This document shows, piece after piece, positions 1 through 10,510 of a DNA stretch of 37,023 nt. The stretch is taken from positions 1 through 37,023 of the forward strand of contig JAJZLV010000053.1 in the NCBI GenBank assembly GCA_021803215.1, read 5' to 3'. Within the stretch, counting starts at the first letter, position 1. Each line of letters opens with the position of its first letter. Origin of the DNA: Actinomycetes bacterium (GTDB lineage: Bacteria > Actinomycetota > Acidimicrobiia > Acidimicrobiales > Bog-793). The notes beneath the pieces are model-generated. The model made no database searches, was not told the origin of the DNA, and saw nothing but the letters and a program-made list of their open reading frames with translations. The translations under genes and the position numbers were made by a program.

Positions 1-1
1 G

Positions 2-604
2 CTTACGCGGCTGATCGGCGATGGGGTCCTCGACCGGGTCGCCCGTGGCGTCTACCGGCTGACGGGCGTCCCGCCAACCGACCACCTCGACATCCGTGCC
101 GCGTGGCTCCAGCTCGCCCCCGAGGTTCCGGCCTGGGAACGCTCCGCCGAGCAGGGAGTCGTCTCGCATCGCTCGGCGGCGGCCCTGTACGGCCTCGGAG
201 ATCTGCCCGCGGACCGGCACGAGTTCACGCTCCCAGGCCGCAAGCAGTCCCGACGTGCCGACGTCCGCCTCCACGTAGGAAGGCTCACAGACACCGAGTG
301 GGTCGTCCTTCGCGGCCTGCCCGTGACGCGTCCCTCGCGCATCGCCGCCGACTTGCTCGCCGAGCGCGAGGACCCCGAGTCGGTCGGGAGGCTCGTCTCA
401 GACGCCATTCGGGGTGTCTTCGACTACCCACGGACTTTCGCCGAGAAGCTCGCTCCGATGGCGGTGCAGTTTGGGCTGCGGCGGGGCAACGGCCTGGCCG
501 CGCTGCGCTGGCTCCTCGAACTGGGCGGTGACCGGCAGGCGCAGGAGTGGCTCGCCGAGGCGCGCGAGTCGCTCAGCCGCGCGCCCGAGGGCAGGGAGTC
601 GTGA
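2..604 (+). CDS. AbiEi-like type IV antitoxin / transcriptional regulator (5' end off window)
   Basis: Frame 2 is open from the window edge: LTRLIGDGVLDRVARGVYRLTGV...SHRSAAALYGLGDLPADRHEFTLPGRKQ...LPVTRPSRIAADLL. This matches the winged-helix plus SHxSAAxLxGLGDL pattern of AbiEi-type antitoxins. Stop at 602-604. Confidence 0.75.
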   Translation, partial: LTRLIGDGVLDRVARGVYRLTGVPPTDHLDIRAAWLQLAPEVPAWERSAEQGVVSHRSAAALYGLGDLPADRHEFTLPGRKQSRRADVRLHVGRLTDTEWVVLRGLPVTRPSRIAADLLAEREDPESVGRLVSDAIRGVFDYPRTFAEKLAPMAVQFGLRRGNGLAALRWLLELGGDRQAQEWLAEARESLSRAPEGRES

Positions 605-747
605 CAGAGGATCGTCGGTACGCGAACCCGGCCGCCTTCCGTCGCGCCCTGACGGACCGACTCAAGGCGGCAGCACAGGAGGGTCGGTGGTCGCTGCCGC
701 AGCTCCAGCGGCAGTTCGCTCCCGGGCAAGGCAGAGGAGAGCTGTAG
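601..747 (+). pseudogene. Truncated AbiEii-like nucleotidyltransferase toxin, N-terminal ~48 aa only
   Basis: GTG at 601 overlaps the antitoxin TGA (GTGA). VTEDRRYANPAAFRRALTDRLKAAAQEGRWSLPQLQRQFA resembles the N-terminus of AbiEii nucleotidyltransferases, then diverges to a stop at 747. No nucleotidyltransferase domain follows. Confidence 0.6.
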
Positions 748-817
748 GTCGGGTGGAGAGTCACGGCGATGTCACGGCGGGGTGAGAGGTGTGTGGTCGG
801 GCTTGCCAGTCGGCCTG

Positions 818-2317
818 TCAACCGAGGTGCATCGAGCTCCTGCTTGTCTGGATCTTGCCGCCTCTCAGCACGAAGGCCGTGATGACCGCCGAGGCGAAGA
901 GGATCAGGTAGACGACGACGAATGCGACCTTGTCGCCATGGACGGCCGCGGCAGCCTGCGCCTGCAAGGTCGACATGACATGAGAGGGCCGGAAGTGCGA
1001 GGCGGCGCTCGTGGCGATTGTGTTGAGCAGAGCAGGTCCGAGTGCTCCACCGATCTGCTGGGCGACGTTCGGCAAGGCCGAGGCCACGCCGGCATCTCGA
1101 GGCTCGGCCCCGGCCGTGGCGGCGTTCATGGCGGCCGAGAAGATGAGCCCCATGCCGGCGCCCGTCACGAGGAGGGCAGGCAGCACAGTTCGGCTGTAGT
1201 CACCGCCAACCGTGATGTGGGACATGAGCAGCATGCCGACGCCGCTCACCGCCATGCCGGAGACGACGAGGAGGCGGGGTCCGATGAGGTTCAGCAGGAC
1301 CACGCCGCCGATGGTGCTCGTGACCATGATCGTCCCGACCATCGGCAAGAAGGCGAGGCCCGTCCGTACCGGCGAGTAGCCGAGGGTCAGCTGCAGATAG
1401 TAGGTGAGAAAGAGGAAGACTCCGAACATGGCCACTCCGACGAGCAAGATGGCGAGATTGGAGCCGCCCCTGTTGCGGTCTGCTATCACCCGCAGGGGAA
1501 GGAGCGGGTGGCTCTTCCGGCTCTCGATCAAGACGAAGGCGGCCAACAAGAGCACCGAGGCCACCAAGAAGCCGAGGGTGGTGGTGCTTCCCCAGCCGCT
1601 CGTGTCAGCTTCGGAGAAGCCGTAGACGAGTGCCGCCAGCCCGCCTACGGCTGCGACGGTCCCAGCCAGGTCGAGCTTGGCCCCTGGCGCCCGCTCCTGG
1701 TTGCGGAAGAAGGTGACGGCTCCGGCTGCCGTCACGACTGCGAACCCGACGTTCACGAACAGGCACCAGCGCCAGTCGAGGTACTCCGTGAGCACCCCGC
1801 CGAGCAGCAGACCTACGGCGGCGCCGGCTCCGGCGATCGCACCGTAGATGGCGAAGGCCTTGGCCCGCTCCCGGACGTCGGTGAAAGTTGTGGTGAGAAG
1901 CGAGAGGGTTGCTGGGGCGAGGATCGCTCCGAAGGTGCCCTGGGCGGCTCTGGCGGCTACGAGCATCGCGAAGCTGGTCGAGAATCCGCCGATGGCAGAG
2001 GAAGCGGCGAAACCGGCAAGCCCGATGAGGAACATCCGCCGGCGCCCGAAGAGATCTGAGAGCCGGCCGCCCAAGAGGAGGAAGCCGCCGAAGGTGAGCG
2101 CGTAGGCCGTCACTATCCACTGGCGGTCGGCGTTCGAGAAGGCCAGTGCCTGCTGGGCGCTCGGGAGGGCGATGTTGACGATGGTCGCGTCGAGCACCAC
2201 CATCAGTTGGGCGAGGCCCAGGACGGCAAGGACCCACCAGCGGTGGTTCTTCTTCTCGCGCGGGAGGCTCTGCGCCCTTGGCACTTCGAGGGCGGCCTCT
2301 TCAGGGAGGACGCTCAT
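818..2317 (-). CDS. MFS drug transporter, DHA2 (EmrB/QacA) family
   Basis: MSVLPEEAALEV...LMVVLDATIVNIALPSAQQALAFSNADRQWIVTAYALTFGGFLLLGGRLSDLFGRRRMF; motif C-like and multi-TM pattern. Start ATG overlaps the TetR stop (ATGA). Confidence 0.93.
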   Translation of the reverse strand: MSVLPEEAALEVPRAQSLPREKKNHRWWVLAVLGLAQLMVVLDATIVNIALPSAQQALAFSNADRQWIVTAYALTFGGFLLLGGRLSDLFGRRRMFLIGLAGFAASSAIGGFSTSFAMLVAARAAQGTFGAILAPATLSLLTTTFTDVRERAKAFAIYGAIAGAGAAVGLLLGGVLTEYLDWRWCLFVNVGFAVVTAAGAVTFFRNQERAPGAKLDLAGTVAAVGGLAALVYGFSEADTSGWGSTTTLGFLVASVLLLAAFVLIESRKSHPLLPLRVIADRNRGGSNLAILLVGVAMFGVFLFLTYYLQLTLGYSPVRTGLAFLPMVGTIMVTSTIGGVVLLNLIGPRLLVVSGMAVSGVGMLLMSHITVGGDYSRTVLPALLVTGAGMGLIFSAAMNAATAGAEPRDAGVASALPNVAQQIGGALGPALLNTIATSAASHFRPSHVMSTLQAQAAAAVHGDKVAFVVVYLILFASAVITAFVLRGGKIQTSRSSMHLG

Positions 2318-2961
2318 CAACTCTTCCTTGCTCTGGCGTCGGGCTGGGTCCGGTGCTGACCGACCCCTAGGGCGGGGAGGATGAGGGAGTCGACCAGGTC
2401 TGTGAGGTGCCGAGAGTCGACCGACCTTCCCTCGAGAACGGGACGAGAGACGATGGCCTGCAAGAAGAGGCCGGGCACGTAACGGACCGCCGGGTTGTCG
2501 CTCGCGATCTCCGCCCGTTCCACCGCCCGCTCGAGGATGGCCCCGAAGACTTCGTCGTTCGGCTTGAACATACATTCGCGCATGGCGCCGGCGAGCTGCG
2601 GGTCGCTCCTGATGGCGTGGCCGACCGCCGCGAAGAGCTGAGCGTTGGTCTCGGCAACCTGGCCGATCGTCTTAGCCACCGCCAGGAGGTCTCCTCGAAG
2701 AGTGCCGGTGTCGGGGACCACGTGGTGCTCTTTCATGGAGCGGATTGCCGCCGCCACCAGGCCGGGCTTGCCGGACCACTGCCGGTAGATGGTGGCCTTC
2801 GAGCTGTGGGCTCGCTGGGCGACGGAGTCCATCGTGAGCGCCTCGTAGCCGCTCTCGACGAGCAGCTCGAGGACGGCGTCGTAGAGCGACCTCTCCCGCT
2901 CGGAAGTGAGCCTGCTCCGGGCCATCGCCTGCTCGCCCCGTCCGTTGGTCCTCGGCTGCAC
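2317..2961 (-). CDS. TetR/AcrR family transcriptional regulator
   Basis: N-terminal HTH LTSERERSLYDAVLELLVESGYEALTMDSVAQRAHSSKATIYRQWSGKPGLV. Immediately upstream of and overlapping the MFS gene. An internal ATG (MARSRL) is an alternative start. Confidence 0.93.
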   Translation of the reverse strand: MQPRTNGRGEQAMARSRLTSERERSLYDAVLELLVESGYEALTMDSVAQRAHSSKATIYRQWSGKPGLVAAAIRSMKEHHVVPDTGTLRGDLLAVAKTIGQVAETNAQLFAAVGHAIRSDPQLAGAMRECMFKPNDEVFGAILERAVERAEIASDNPAVRYVPGLFLQAIVSRPVLEGRSVDSRHLTDLVDSLILPALGVGQHRTQPDARARKS

Positions 2962-2977
2962 CAGCGTCCTCTCAATA

Positions 2978-2993
2978 GAAACGATACGGTTTC
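2978..2993. promoter_or_regulatory. Candidate TetR operator GAAAC-GATACG-GTTTC
   Basis: Inverted repeat GAAAC (2978-2982) / GTTTC (2989-2993), 17 bp upstream of the annotated TetR start, in an AT-rich promoter-like stretch. Confidence 0.55.
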
Positions 2994-3151
2994 GTACACT
3001 ATAGCGGAGGCTGGCCGACGCGGCTCAGCCGGCGACCGTGAGCGGCCCTCCTGGCGCACCGGCTGCAACGTGAGAGGGGCTTTGCTGCGAGCGCCTGCCT
3101 TGCTGGCAGGAGCGGCCAGGGCCCTGCCCGGTTGCGGCGCCTCCGGCGCTC

Positions 3152-3982
3152 CTAGAGCTCTGCGATGGCTCTCGTGAGGGCGATGGCGGTCGTGAAGGTG
3201 CGAAAGAGGCGAAGGGGGTCGTCGTCGGTGAGGGCGATCGTCCGGCTCGAGCGCCGCCTGGCCCCTCGGAGCGGCTCGCAGAGCTCTGCCATGTCGGCGG
3301 TCAGGAATGAGACCTCCAAGGTGGCCGGGAGCTCGATGCGAGGAGGTCGGATCTCTCCGGCGCGCACGCGCTCGATCGCCTGCCGAGCGCCTTCGGCGAT
3401 GGCCTTGCGAGCCCGCTCGGGGTGGAGGCTCTCCGCCGAGAAGCGTGTCACCGCCTCTTTCACCTTCACGCCGACGAGATCAGGGAAGAAGGGTTCCGCC
3501 TCCTCGAGAGTCACCTGGTCGCCCGTGATGAGCGCTACCGGCACCTCGTGGCCGACGGCGACCAGCCCGTTTATGCCGGCTTCGCCGGTCACGATGCCGT
3601 TCAGTCTCACTTCGCCCACCGCTCGGGGGTTGTAGGTGTGTGACAGCACCCCGTTCGAGCCCATCGAGCCGTGATACGAGACGAAAAAGACGGCGTCGAA
3701 GGAGCCGTCGAGCCGCTCCATCATGTAGAGCGGCTTGTGGCGGCCAGAGGAGTAGGAGGTGTTGGCCGGCAGCCTCCCGGGAGGCAGGTTGGCCATGGCG
3801 CCGTGCGAGTCGTTCAGCAGCACCTCGCCGACCCCGGCCGCCACCGCACCTTCGATGGCCGCCAACACCTCTCCGAGCAAGAGCTCGCAGCCTGTCTCGT
3901 AGGACGAGCCCGGGCCGCGGCACTGCGACCAGTCGACGATGCCGGCCGTGCCTTCCATGTCGCTCGAGATGAACAGTCGCAT
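3152..3982 (-). CDS. dppA: M55 family D-aminopeptidase (DppA-like)
   Basis: MRLFISSDMEGTAGIVDWSQ...NDSHGAMANL...HKPLYMMERLDGSFDAVFFVSYHG...GEAGINGLVAVGHEVPVALITGDQ; M55 signature (SxDMEG, NDSHG, GYHG-like). Confidence 0.9.
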   Translation of the reverse strand: MRLFISSDMEGTAGIVDWSQCRGPGSSYETGCELLLGEVLAAIEGAVAAGVGEVLLNDSHGAMANLPPGRLPANTSYSSGRHKPLYMMERLDGSFDAVFFVSYHGSMGSNGVLSHTYNPRAVGEVRLNGIVTGEAGINGLVAVGHEVPVALITGDQVTLEEAEPFFPDLVGVKVKEAVTRFSAESLHPERARKAIAEGARQAIERVRAGEIRPPRIELPATLEVSFLTADMAELCEPLRGARRRSSRTIALTDDDPLRLFRTFTTAIALTRAIAEL

Positions 3983-4055
3983 AAGGACCTCCGGGGCGAT
4001 GCTAGAGACGGGCCGGCGGGACCCGGTAGTTGGTGAGGCACGCGAGAATCCGACG

Positions 4056-5039
4056 ATGGCTCGGATCGGTCTCGTGCTCGGCGCCGGCGGCGCGGTCGGA
4101 GAAGGATTTCACGTCGGCGCCCTTGCCGCCATCGCCGAGGCGACGGGCTTCGACCCCCGCTCTTGCGAGGTGGTGGTCGGGACCTCGGCCGGCTCTGTCG
4201 TGGCCGCCTCCCTCCGAGCCGGACTGAGCGCCACGGACCTCTTCGCCCGGGTGACCGGCCGTCCTCTCAGCCCGGCTGGGCGGGCATTCCTCGAGTCGCT
4301 GCCCACCTCGAGCAACAAGCCGGCCGTCGCCACGCCGCCACGCCGGCTCGCCCCAGCCTCGCCGGAGCTCATAGGTCGCCTGGTAGCGAAGCCGCAGAGC
4401 TTCAAGGCTCTGAAAGCCCTCACCGCTCTGCTGCCAGAGGGTCGCCGGGACGGGGCCGGGTGGTTCACCGGCTTCGACATCGCCTTTCCCGACGGCGCCT
4501 GGCCGAAAGAGGCGCTCTGGATATGCGCCGTGTCTCTCGAGCGGGGAGATCGCGTCGTCTTCGGACGAGACGAGCCGGCGGTCGCAGGTTCCCCCCGGGT
4601 GGCCGAGGCGGTGCAGGCCTCCTGCGCCATACCGGCCATCTTCAAGCCAGTTGCCGTGAACGGCCGGCGCTACGTGGACGGGGGCGTCCACTCGCCCACC
4701 AACGCCGATCTCTTGTCGGGCCTGGCTCTCGACGCCGTCATCGTGAGCTCGCCGATGTCCATGAGCGGGTCACCGCCCGCCGGCACGAGCGGGCCGCTCC
4801 TCTCGGCCAGCCGGATCCCGGCCAAGAGGACCCTACGCCGCGAGCTGGCGCCGCTAACGGAACGCGGTGTGCCGATTCTCACCTTCGAGCCGAGCGGCGA
4901 GCTCGTCTCCCTCATGGGCATGAAGGCGATGGACTTCTCTCGCCGCGGCCCGGTGGCCGAGCAGACCTACTCGATGGCCAAGGAGGCCCTCGTCGGTGGA
5001 GCGGCCGAAGAGGTGGGAGCCATCCTCTCGGACGCCTGA
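4056..5039 (+). CDS. Patatin-like phospholipase family protein
   Basis: MARIGLVLGAGGAVGEGFHVGALAAIAE...VVVGTSAGSVVAA (GxSxG) ... YVDGGVHSPTNADLL (DGG). The ORF track's longer start at 3939 overlaps dppA; 4056 fits the family N-terminus. Confidence 0.88.
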   Translation: MARIGLVLGAGGAVGEGFHVGALAAIAEATGFDPRSCEVVVGTSAGSVVAASLRAGLSATDLFARVTGRPLSPAGRAFLESLPTSSNKPAVATPPRRLAPASPELIGRLVAKPQSFKALKALTALLPEGRRDGAGWFTGFDIAFPDGAWPKEALWICAVSLERGDRVVFGRDEPAVAGSPRVAEAVQASCAIPAIFKPVAVNGRRYVDGGVHSPTNADLLSGLALDAVIVSSPMSMSGSPPAGTSGPLLSASRIPAKRTLRRELAPLTERGVPILTFEPSGELVSLMGMKAMDFSRRGPVAEQTYSMAKEALVGGAAEEVGAILSDA

Positions 5040-5193
5040 GCGACCGCTGTACGCTGTCCGCTCCCAGCCGGGGCGGCCTCGAGCCGGAAGTCTCGTGGCT
5101 TGCGAGGAGGTCCTCGCCGGGCCGCGTCGCCCCGGACTCGACGAGGCTCCCTCGCCGTGGCGCCCTTGCCCGCCCGCCCCGAGGTGATCACCG

Positions 5194-6000
5194 TCACTTG
5201 CGCTGACGGCGGCGCCAGGGGTGGTGTACGACCCCGATCGGCCGCCAGCCGGCCCAGCCGATCATCTCGATGCGTCCCTGGCGCAGGTAGGCGTGCGAGA
5301 TCATGTTGGCCCGGTCGGTGTTCTGGTTGACGATGGTGAGGAAGCTCCCCCGCACCCGGGAGACGACAGCGGCGTGCCCGTAGCCGCCCCCTGGGCTGTC
5401 GTAGCTGATGACATCACCGGGGTGCACATAGCCGATGTGGCCCTGGCGCTGGCGGGCCAGGTTGGGCGGTGCCGTGTAGAACATCTGGTTGCCGTTCCCT
5501 CGCCAGGTCGACTCGATCCATCCCTTCGAGAGGTAGAGCCGGTCGACCAGCTCGACGCACTGCCAGGCATAGCCGTCGACCACGACCCGTCCCCGGGGCG
5601 TCCTCGTCCAATGGATGCAGGCGGTGAAGCTGCCGGAGGTACCGTTCGAGAAGACTGGGACCCCCCGAAAGCCGCCTGGCCAGCGGTCACCGAGAAAGCG
5701 CATGCCATAGCCCCGCGGTCCCCGACAACCCGACCTCGGGTAGGCGGCTCGGCGACCGGCCGAGTCGAGCCCGAGCCCGAGGTCGCCGCGCGCGTCAGCT
5801 CTTTTAGCTCTCGGGCTCAGCTCGACGGCGGCGAGTCGGGCAGAGAGGGTGCGGGCGGCCGAGACGCCCGGGGCGGCGGCCGTCAGCCAGCCAAAGGCAC
5901 CGAGCGTGACGGCGAGTCCGCCAAGGGCTCCCCGGAGGCCCTTGGCGGCTCGCCGGCCCCCTGCAGGACGCGATCGTTCGGCGTTCAGTTGAAGCAGCAC
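5194..6000 (-). CDS. Secreted CHAP-domain protein (putative cell-wall amidase)
   Basis: Signal-peptide-like N-terminus; CHAP Cys motif VVDGYAWQCVELVDRLY and His motif GGYGHAAVVSRV. Confidence 0.8.
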   Translation of the reverse strand: MLLQLNAERSRPAGGRRAAKGLRGALGGLAVTLGAFGWLTAAAPGVSAARTLSARLAAVELSPRAKRADARGDLGLGLDSAGRRAAYPRSGCRGPRGYGMRFLGDRWPGGFRGVPVFSNGTSGSFTACIHWTRTPRGRVVVDGYAWQCVELVDRLYLSKGWIESTWRGNGNQMFYTAPPNLARQRQGHIGYVHPGDVISYDSPGGGYGHAAVVSRVRGSFLTIVNQNTDRANMISHAYLRQGRIEMIGWAGWRPIGVVHHPWRRRQRK

Positions 6001-6285
6001 TCAAACCTCCCTCGCAGGTCGAGGCGGCCAGTTAAACCTCCAATTTCATTACTTTTTCGTTACGGCAAGAGGAGAAAGCATCTCTGACCACCGATCCGGT
6101 CTCGCCGCCGAGTCCGCCAGCGGCCTCGTTGTGTCCCAGGGCTGCCGCGCTCCTGCTCAGAGGGGGAGGACTGAGACTTTCTCGCCCGGGGCGCTCGAAG
6201 CTGCTAAGGCCGCGTGGAGCCCGCCAGCTCTGCTTGGCAGACGCCCGGGCTCTCTCCGAGTCCGAGGGGTCGGCTCCGCGAGCTT

Positions 6286-7344
<1,059 letters not shown>

Positions 7345-8574
7345 CTAGGTGGTGGCGTCGAGCTCGAAGGCCCTGTGCAGGACCTGGACGGCCCGCTCGG
7401 CGAGATCGGCCCGCACCATGCAGGAGATGCGGATGGGCGAGGTCGAGATCATCTCGATGTTGATCTTCTCGCCCGCCAGCGTTTCGAACATGGTGGCCGT
7501 GACGCCCGGGTGGGTGCGCATGCCGGCTCCTACGAGAGAGACCGTTGCCACCTCCTCGTCGGCCACGACACCGGCTGCCCCGAGCTCGTCCTTCAGCGAG
7601 AGGGCTACCTCCTTGCTCAAGGCCAGGTCGTCGCGGGGCACGGTGAAGGAGATGTCCGTCGTGCCGGCGCGTGAGACGTTCTGGACGATCATGTCCACGT
7701 TGACTGCCTTGTCGGCCAGGTGCCTGAAGAGCGAGGCCGCGATGCCGGGCCGGTCCGATACGCCGGTCAAGGTGAGCTTGGCCTGCGAGGTGTCGTGGGT
7801 GATGGCTGACACGATCGCCTGTTCCATGTCGCTGTCCTCCTCGGTGATGACGGTGCCGGGCTCCCATGTGAAGCTCGAGCGCACGAGGAGCGGCACGTGG
7901 TGGTTGCGGGCGAACTCGACCGACCTGAGCGCCAGCACCCGCCCGCCGGTGGCCGCTATCTCGAGCATCTCCTCGAAGGAGATCTTCGGCACCTTGCGGG
8001 CTGTCGGCACGACGCGGGGATCGGCGCTGAAGACGCCCGAGACGTCGGTGTAGATCTCGCAGCGCTCGGCACCGAGGGCGGCAGCCAGGGCGACCGCCGT
8101 CGTGTCCGAGCCGCCCCGACCGAGCGTCGTCACGTCCCTCGTGAACGACACTCCCTGGAAGCCGGCCACCACCGGCACGACCCCCTCGGCCAGGGCGGCC
8201 CGCAAGCGGTCGCCCTTCACCTCGAGGATGCGGGCTTTGGTGTGCAATGTGTCGGTGATGATCCCCGCCTGGCTGCCCGTGAAGGAGGTGGCGGCACAAG
8301 AGCGCTCCGCCAGCGCCATGCAAAGGAGGGCCATCGAGATCCGTTCACCGGCCGTGTAGAGCATGTCGAGCTCTCTACCAGGGCGGACGCGGCTCACGTC
8401 CTGGGCGAGGCGCACCAGGTCGTCGGTGGTCTTGCCCATGGCGCTCACTACGACGACGACGTCCTCGCCCGAGCGCCTGGTGCGCGCCACGTGGTCGGCG
8501 ACCGCTCTTATGCGGTCGGCGTCGGCCACCGAGGTGCCGCCGAACTTCTGGACTACGAGGCTCACGCTTGCCAA
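7345..8574 (-). CDS. lysC: Aspartate kinase
   Basis: [23 protein letters not shown]...[51 protein letters not shown]-terminal ACT repeats. Confidence 0.96.
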   Translation of the reverse strand: MASVSLVVQKFGGTSVADADRIRAVADHVARTRRSGEDVVVVVSAMGKTTDDLVRLAQDVSRVRPGRELDMLYTAGERISMALLCMALAERSCAATSFTGSQAGIITDTLHTKARILEVKGDRLRAALAEGVVPVVAGFQGVSFTRDVTTLGRGGSDTTAVALAAALGAERCEIYTDVSGVFSADPRVVPTARKVPKISFEEMLEIAATGGRVLALRSVEFARNHHVPLLVRSSFTWEPGTVITEEDSDMEQAIVSAITHDTSQAKLTLTGVSDRPGIAASLFRHLADKAVNVDMIVQNVSRAGTTDISFTVPRDDLALSKEVALSLKDELGAAGVVADEEVATVSLVGAGMRTHPGVTATMFETLAGEKINIEMISTSPIRISCMVRADLAERAVQVLHRAFELDATT

Positions 8575-8636
8575 GCTAGCTGGCCCTCGGCCCCTGTTCC
8601 CCAGAGCTTCTCCCTGCTCGGGTACTCTTCCGGGCC

Positions 8637-9500
8637 GTGCCCAGCGACAAACGAGCCCGGCAGCGGGCAGCCCGCTACGAGAAGCGGGCCCAGGCCCAGC
8701 GTGCCGCGAAGCGTCGCCGCGCCCTCCGTCGAGGAGGGAGCCTCCTCGCCCTCGTGATCGCCATCGTCCTCATCGTCGTGCTGATCTCCTCGAGCGGGCA
8801 CGGCAAGAAGAGCGCCTCCAAGGAGACGACCACCACGACGAGCTCGACCACCACAACCACCACCTCGCTCCAGTCGGCCGCCGTCGCCCCGACCTGTCCG
8901 ACGGCCCACGAGACAAAGCGCCTCGTCTGGTTCACCAAGGCCCCGCCGGACTGCATCTCTAAGACCTCCACCTGGGCGGCGACCTTCACGACGAGCCTCG
9001 GTGACTTCACCGTCGACATGCCGGCCGCCGCCTCCTATGCAGCGGTCAACAACTTCGTCTTCCTCGCCCGCTGGAACTACTACAACGACACCTTCTTCCA
9101 CCGGGTCATCCCCGGCTTCGTCGTGCAGGGCGGTGACCCGACCGGGACCGGCTACGGCGGTCCGCACCACTACCCGGGCTACTCGTTCACCGGCAACTAC
9201 CCGCCGGCCTCCTGCAAGACGGACCCCGCCCAGTCCACCTGCTACGCCCCGGGCGACTTCGTGATGGCGAACTCCAACCCGAACCCCCAGACGCAAAACG
9301 CCAGCACAGACGGCAGCCAGTTCTTCATCGTGCTGCCGGGCGGCCAGAAGACTCTCAACAACGAGCCGACCTACACCCTGTTCGGCAAGGTCGTGAAAGG
9401 CATGTCTGTCGTCGACCGGATCGGCAAGGACGGGAGCCCGTCGGGCACCCCGAAGGTGAAGGTCGACGTCAAAAGCGTTACGGTCAAACAGATCTCATAG
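8637..9500 (+). CDS. Membrane-anchored cyclophilin-type peptidylprolyl isomerase
   Basis: Basic N-terminus, TM segment [19 protein letters not shown], Thr/Ser-rich linker, cyclophilin core [23 protein letters not shown]...[11 protein letters not shown]. Confidence 0.92.
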   Translation: MPSDKRARQRAARYEKRAQAQRAAKRRRALRRGGSLLALVIAIVLIVVLISSSGHGKKSASKETTTTTSSTTTTTTSLQSAAVAPTCPTAHETKRLVWFTKAPPDCISKTSTWAATFTTSLGDFTVDMPAAASYAAVNNFVFLARWNYYNDTFFHRVIPGFVVQGGDPTGTGYGGPHHYPGYSFTGNYPPASCKTDPAQSTCYAPGDFVMANSNPNPQTQNASTDGSQFFIVLPGGQKTLNNEPTYTLFGKVVKGMSVVDRIGKDGSPSGTPKVKVDVKSVTVKQIS

Positions 9501-9548
9501 ACGCTGCGAGAGCACCGAGTCATGCCGGTGCCCAAAAAGGAGAGGTTG

Positions 9549-10103
9549 ATGGCCATCGAGTGCCCTGCCGCGGACGGTTCTTCGGAGAAGCGCCAGCACT
9601 TTTCCGAGCTACCGCCGATGTGCCTCGACCTGACCAAGCGTTACGGCGCCGAGATGGTGACCTCCAAGGGCACCATGAAGTTCTCGCTCTCGGTGGATGC
9701 GGCGCCCCGTACGGTCAACAACTTCGTCTTCCTGGCCCGCTATCACTATTTTGAGGGCATCTTCTTCCACCGTGTCATCCCCGGCTTCGTCATACAGGGA
9801 GGCGATCCGGAGGGAACCGGGGCGGGGGGTCCCGGCTACCGCTTCGAAGACGAGCTTCCCAAGCCCGGGCGTTACGAGATCGGCTCGCTCGCGATGGCCA
9901 ACGCCGGCCCGAACACGAACGGGAGCCAGTTCTTCGTCATCTCGGGTCCAGACGGGGTGCGTCTTCCACCGCAGTACTCCCTCTTCGGACAGCTCGTGTC
10001 AGGTCGCGACGTGCTGGCGGCCATCGACGCCGTCGGCAGCCAGAGCGGCCGGCCGAGCGAGAAGGTCGTCATCGAGTCGGTGACGATCACCGAGTCGGCC
10101 TAG
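9549..10103 (+). CDS. Cyclophilin-type peptidylprolyl isomerase (no TM segment)
   Basis: MAIECPAADG...[48 protein letters not shown]...NTNGSQFFVI; GGAGAGG-like RBS just upstream of ATG 9549. Confidence 0.92.
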   Translation: MAIECPAADGSSEKRQHFSELPPMCLDLTKRYGAEMVTSKGTMKFSLSVDAAPRTVNNFVFLARYHYFEGIFFHRVIPGFVIQGGDPEGTGAGGPGYRFEDELPKPGRYEIGSLAMANAGPNTNGSQFFVISGPDGVRLPPQYSLFGQLVSGRDVLAAIDAVGSQSGRPSEKVVIESVTITESA

Positions 10104-10194
10104 AGCTCCTCGCAGGACAGCGCCCTCTCCCCGCAGAGCTGCCCTCCGGTCTGGCGCCGTCGGGCTCCCGGGCCGACCCGTCCAGCAGAAGGGC

Positions 10195-10504
10195 TGTTCG
10201 TTCGGGGAACACTGCCGATCAGGCGACGGAAGCCGAGCACCGCGCGGAGTTGAAGCGGCAGGCCATCGCCGAGGCAGATGAGACGGGGGCTCGCCACCTG
10301 CTCGCAGACAGCCGGGTGAGCGCCTCTTTCAGCCGGAGGACCATGAGAGGCCGGCGCTCGGCCCCGAGCCGGGCGAACCAGCGCGGCCGCCGCCGGGAGG
10401 ACCGGGACCTCCTCGCCGGAGCATTCGAGCATGTCGGTGTTGAAGTTGGCCCCTTCGCGCCGCCCCATCCCGCCGAGGAGGGCGAGCGGGCCGCTCGTGG
10501 ACTT
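10195..10504 (-). pseudogene. Frameshifted, truncated peptidase S51 / cyanophycinase-like (type 1 glutamine amidotransferase-like) remnant
   Basis: Minus-strand pieces: GPLALLGGMGRREGANFNTDMLECSGEEVPVLPAAAALV, then another frame WFARLGAERRPLMVLRLKEAL, then the first frame VASPRLICLGDGLPLQLRAVLGF. These align in order with the N-terminal half of S51-like proteins. The part carrying the catalytic Ser is absent. Confidence 0.5.
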
Positions 10505-10510
10505 GCCCGC

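Noticed and set aside
782-2059. Long + strand ORF of 425 aa antisense to the MFS gene, and many similar shadow ORFs (2407-3177, 6214-7674, 10250-11275, 11938-13158, 13599-15551, 15497-16681, 16542-17501, 21453-23108, 34172-35728)
   Set aside because: High-GC antisense open frames: charged, Arg/Gly/Glu-rich, no recognisable family, and each lies opposite a clear gene.
5183-5192. Perfect 10-bp palindrome GGTGATCACC
   Set aside because: Short palindrome next to the CHAP gene 3' end in a convergent intergenic region; no supporting context.
6001-6285. Possible c-di-AMP (ydaO) riboswitch upstream of the CHAP gene, suggested by the 285-nt gap and AT-rich stretch
   Set aside because: I could not find the conserved ydaO core elements on the minus strand, only a promoter-like AT-rich region and two GGAGGTTTRA copies.
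8825-8875. ACC/ACG-rich repeat as a possible microsatellite or CRISPR-like repeat
   Set aside because: It is the Thr/Ser linker coding sequence of the anchored cyclophilin, common in secreted actinobacterial proteins.
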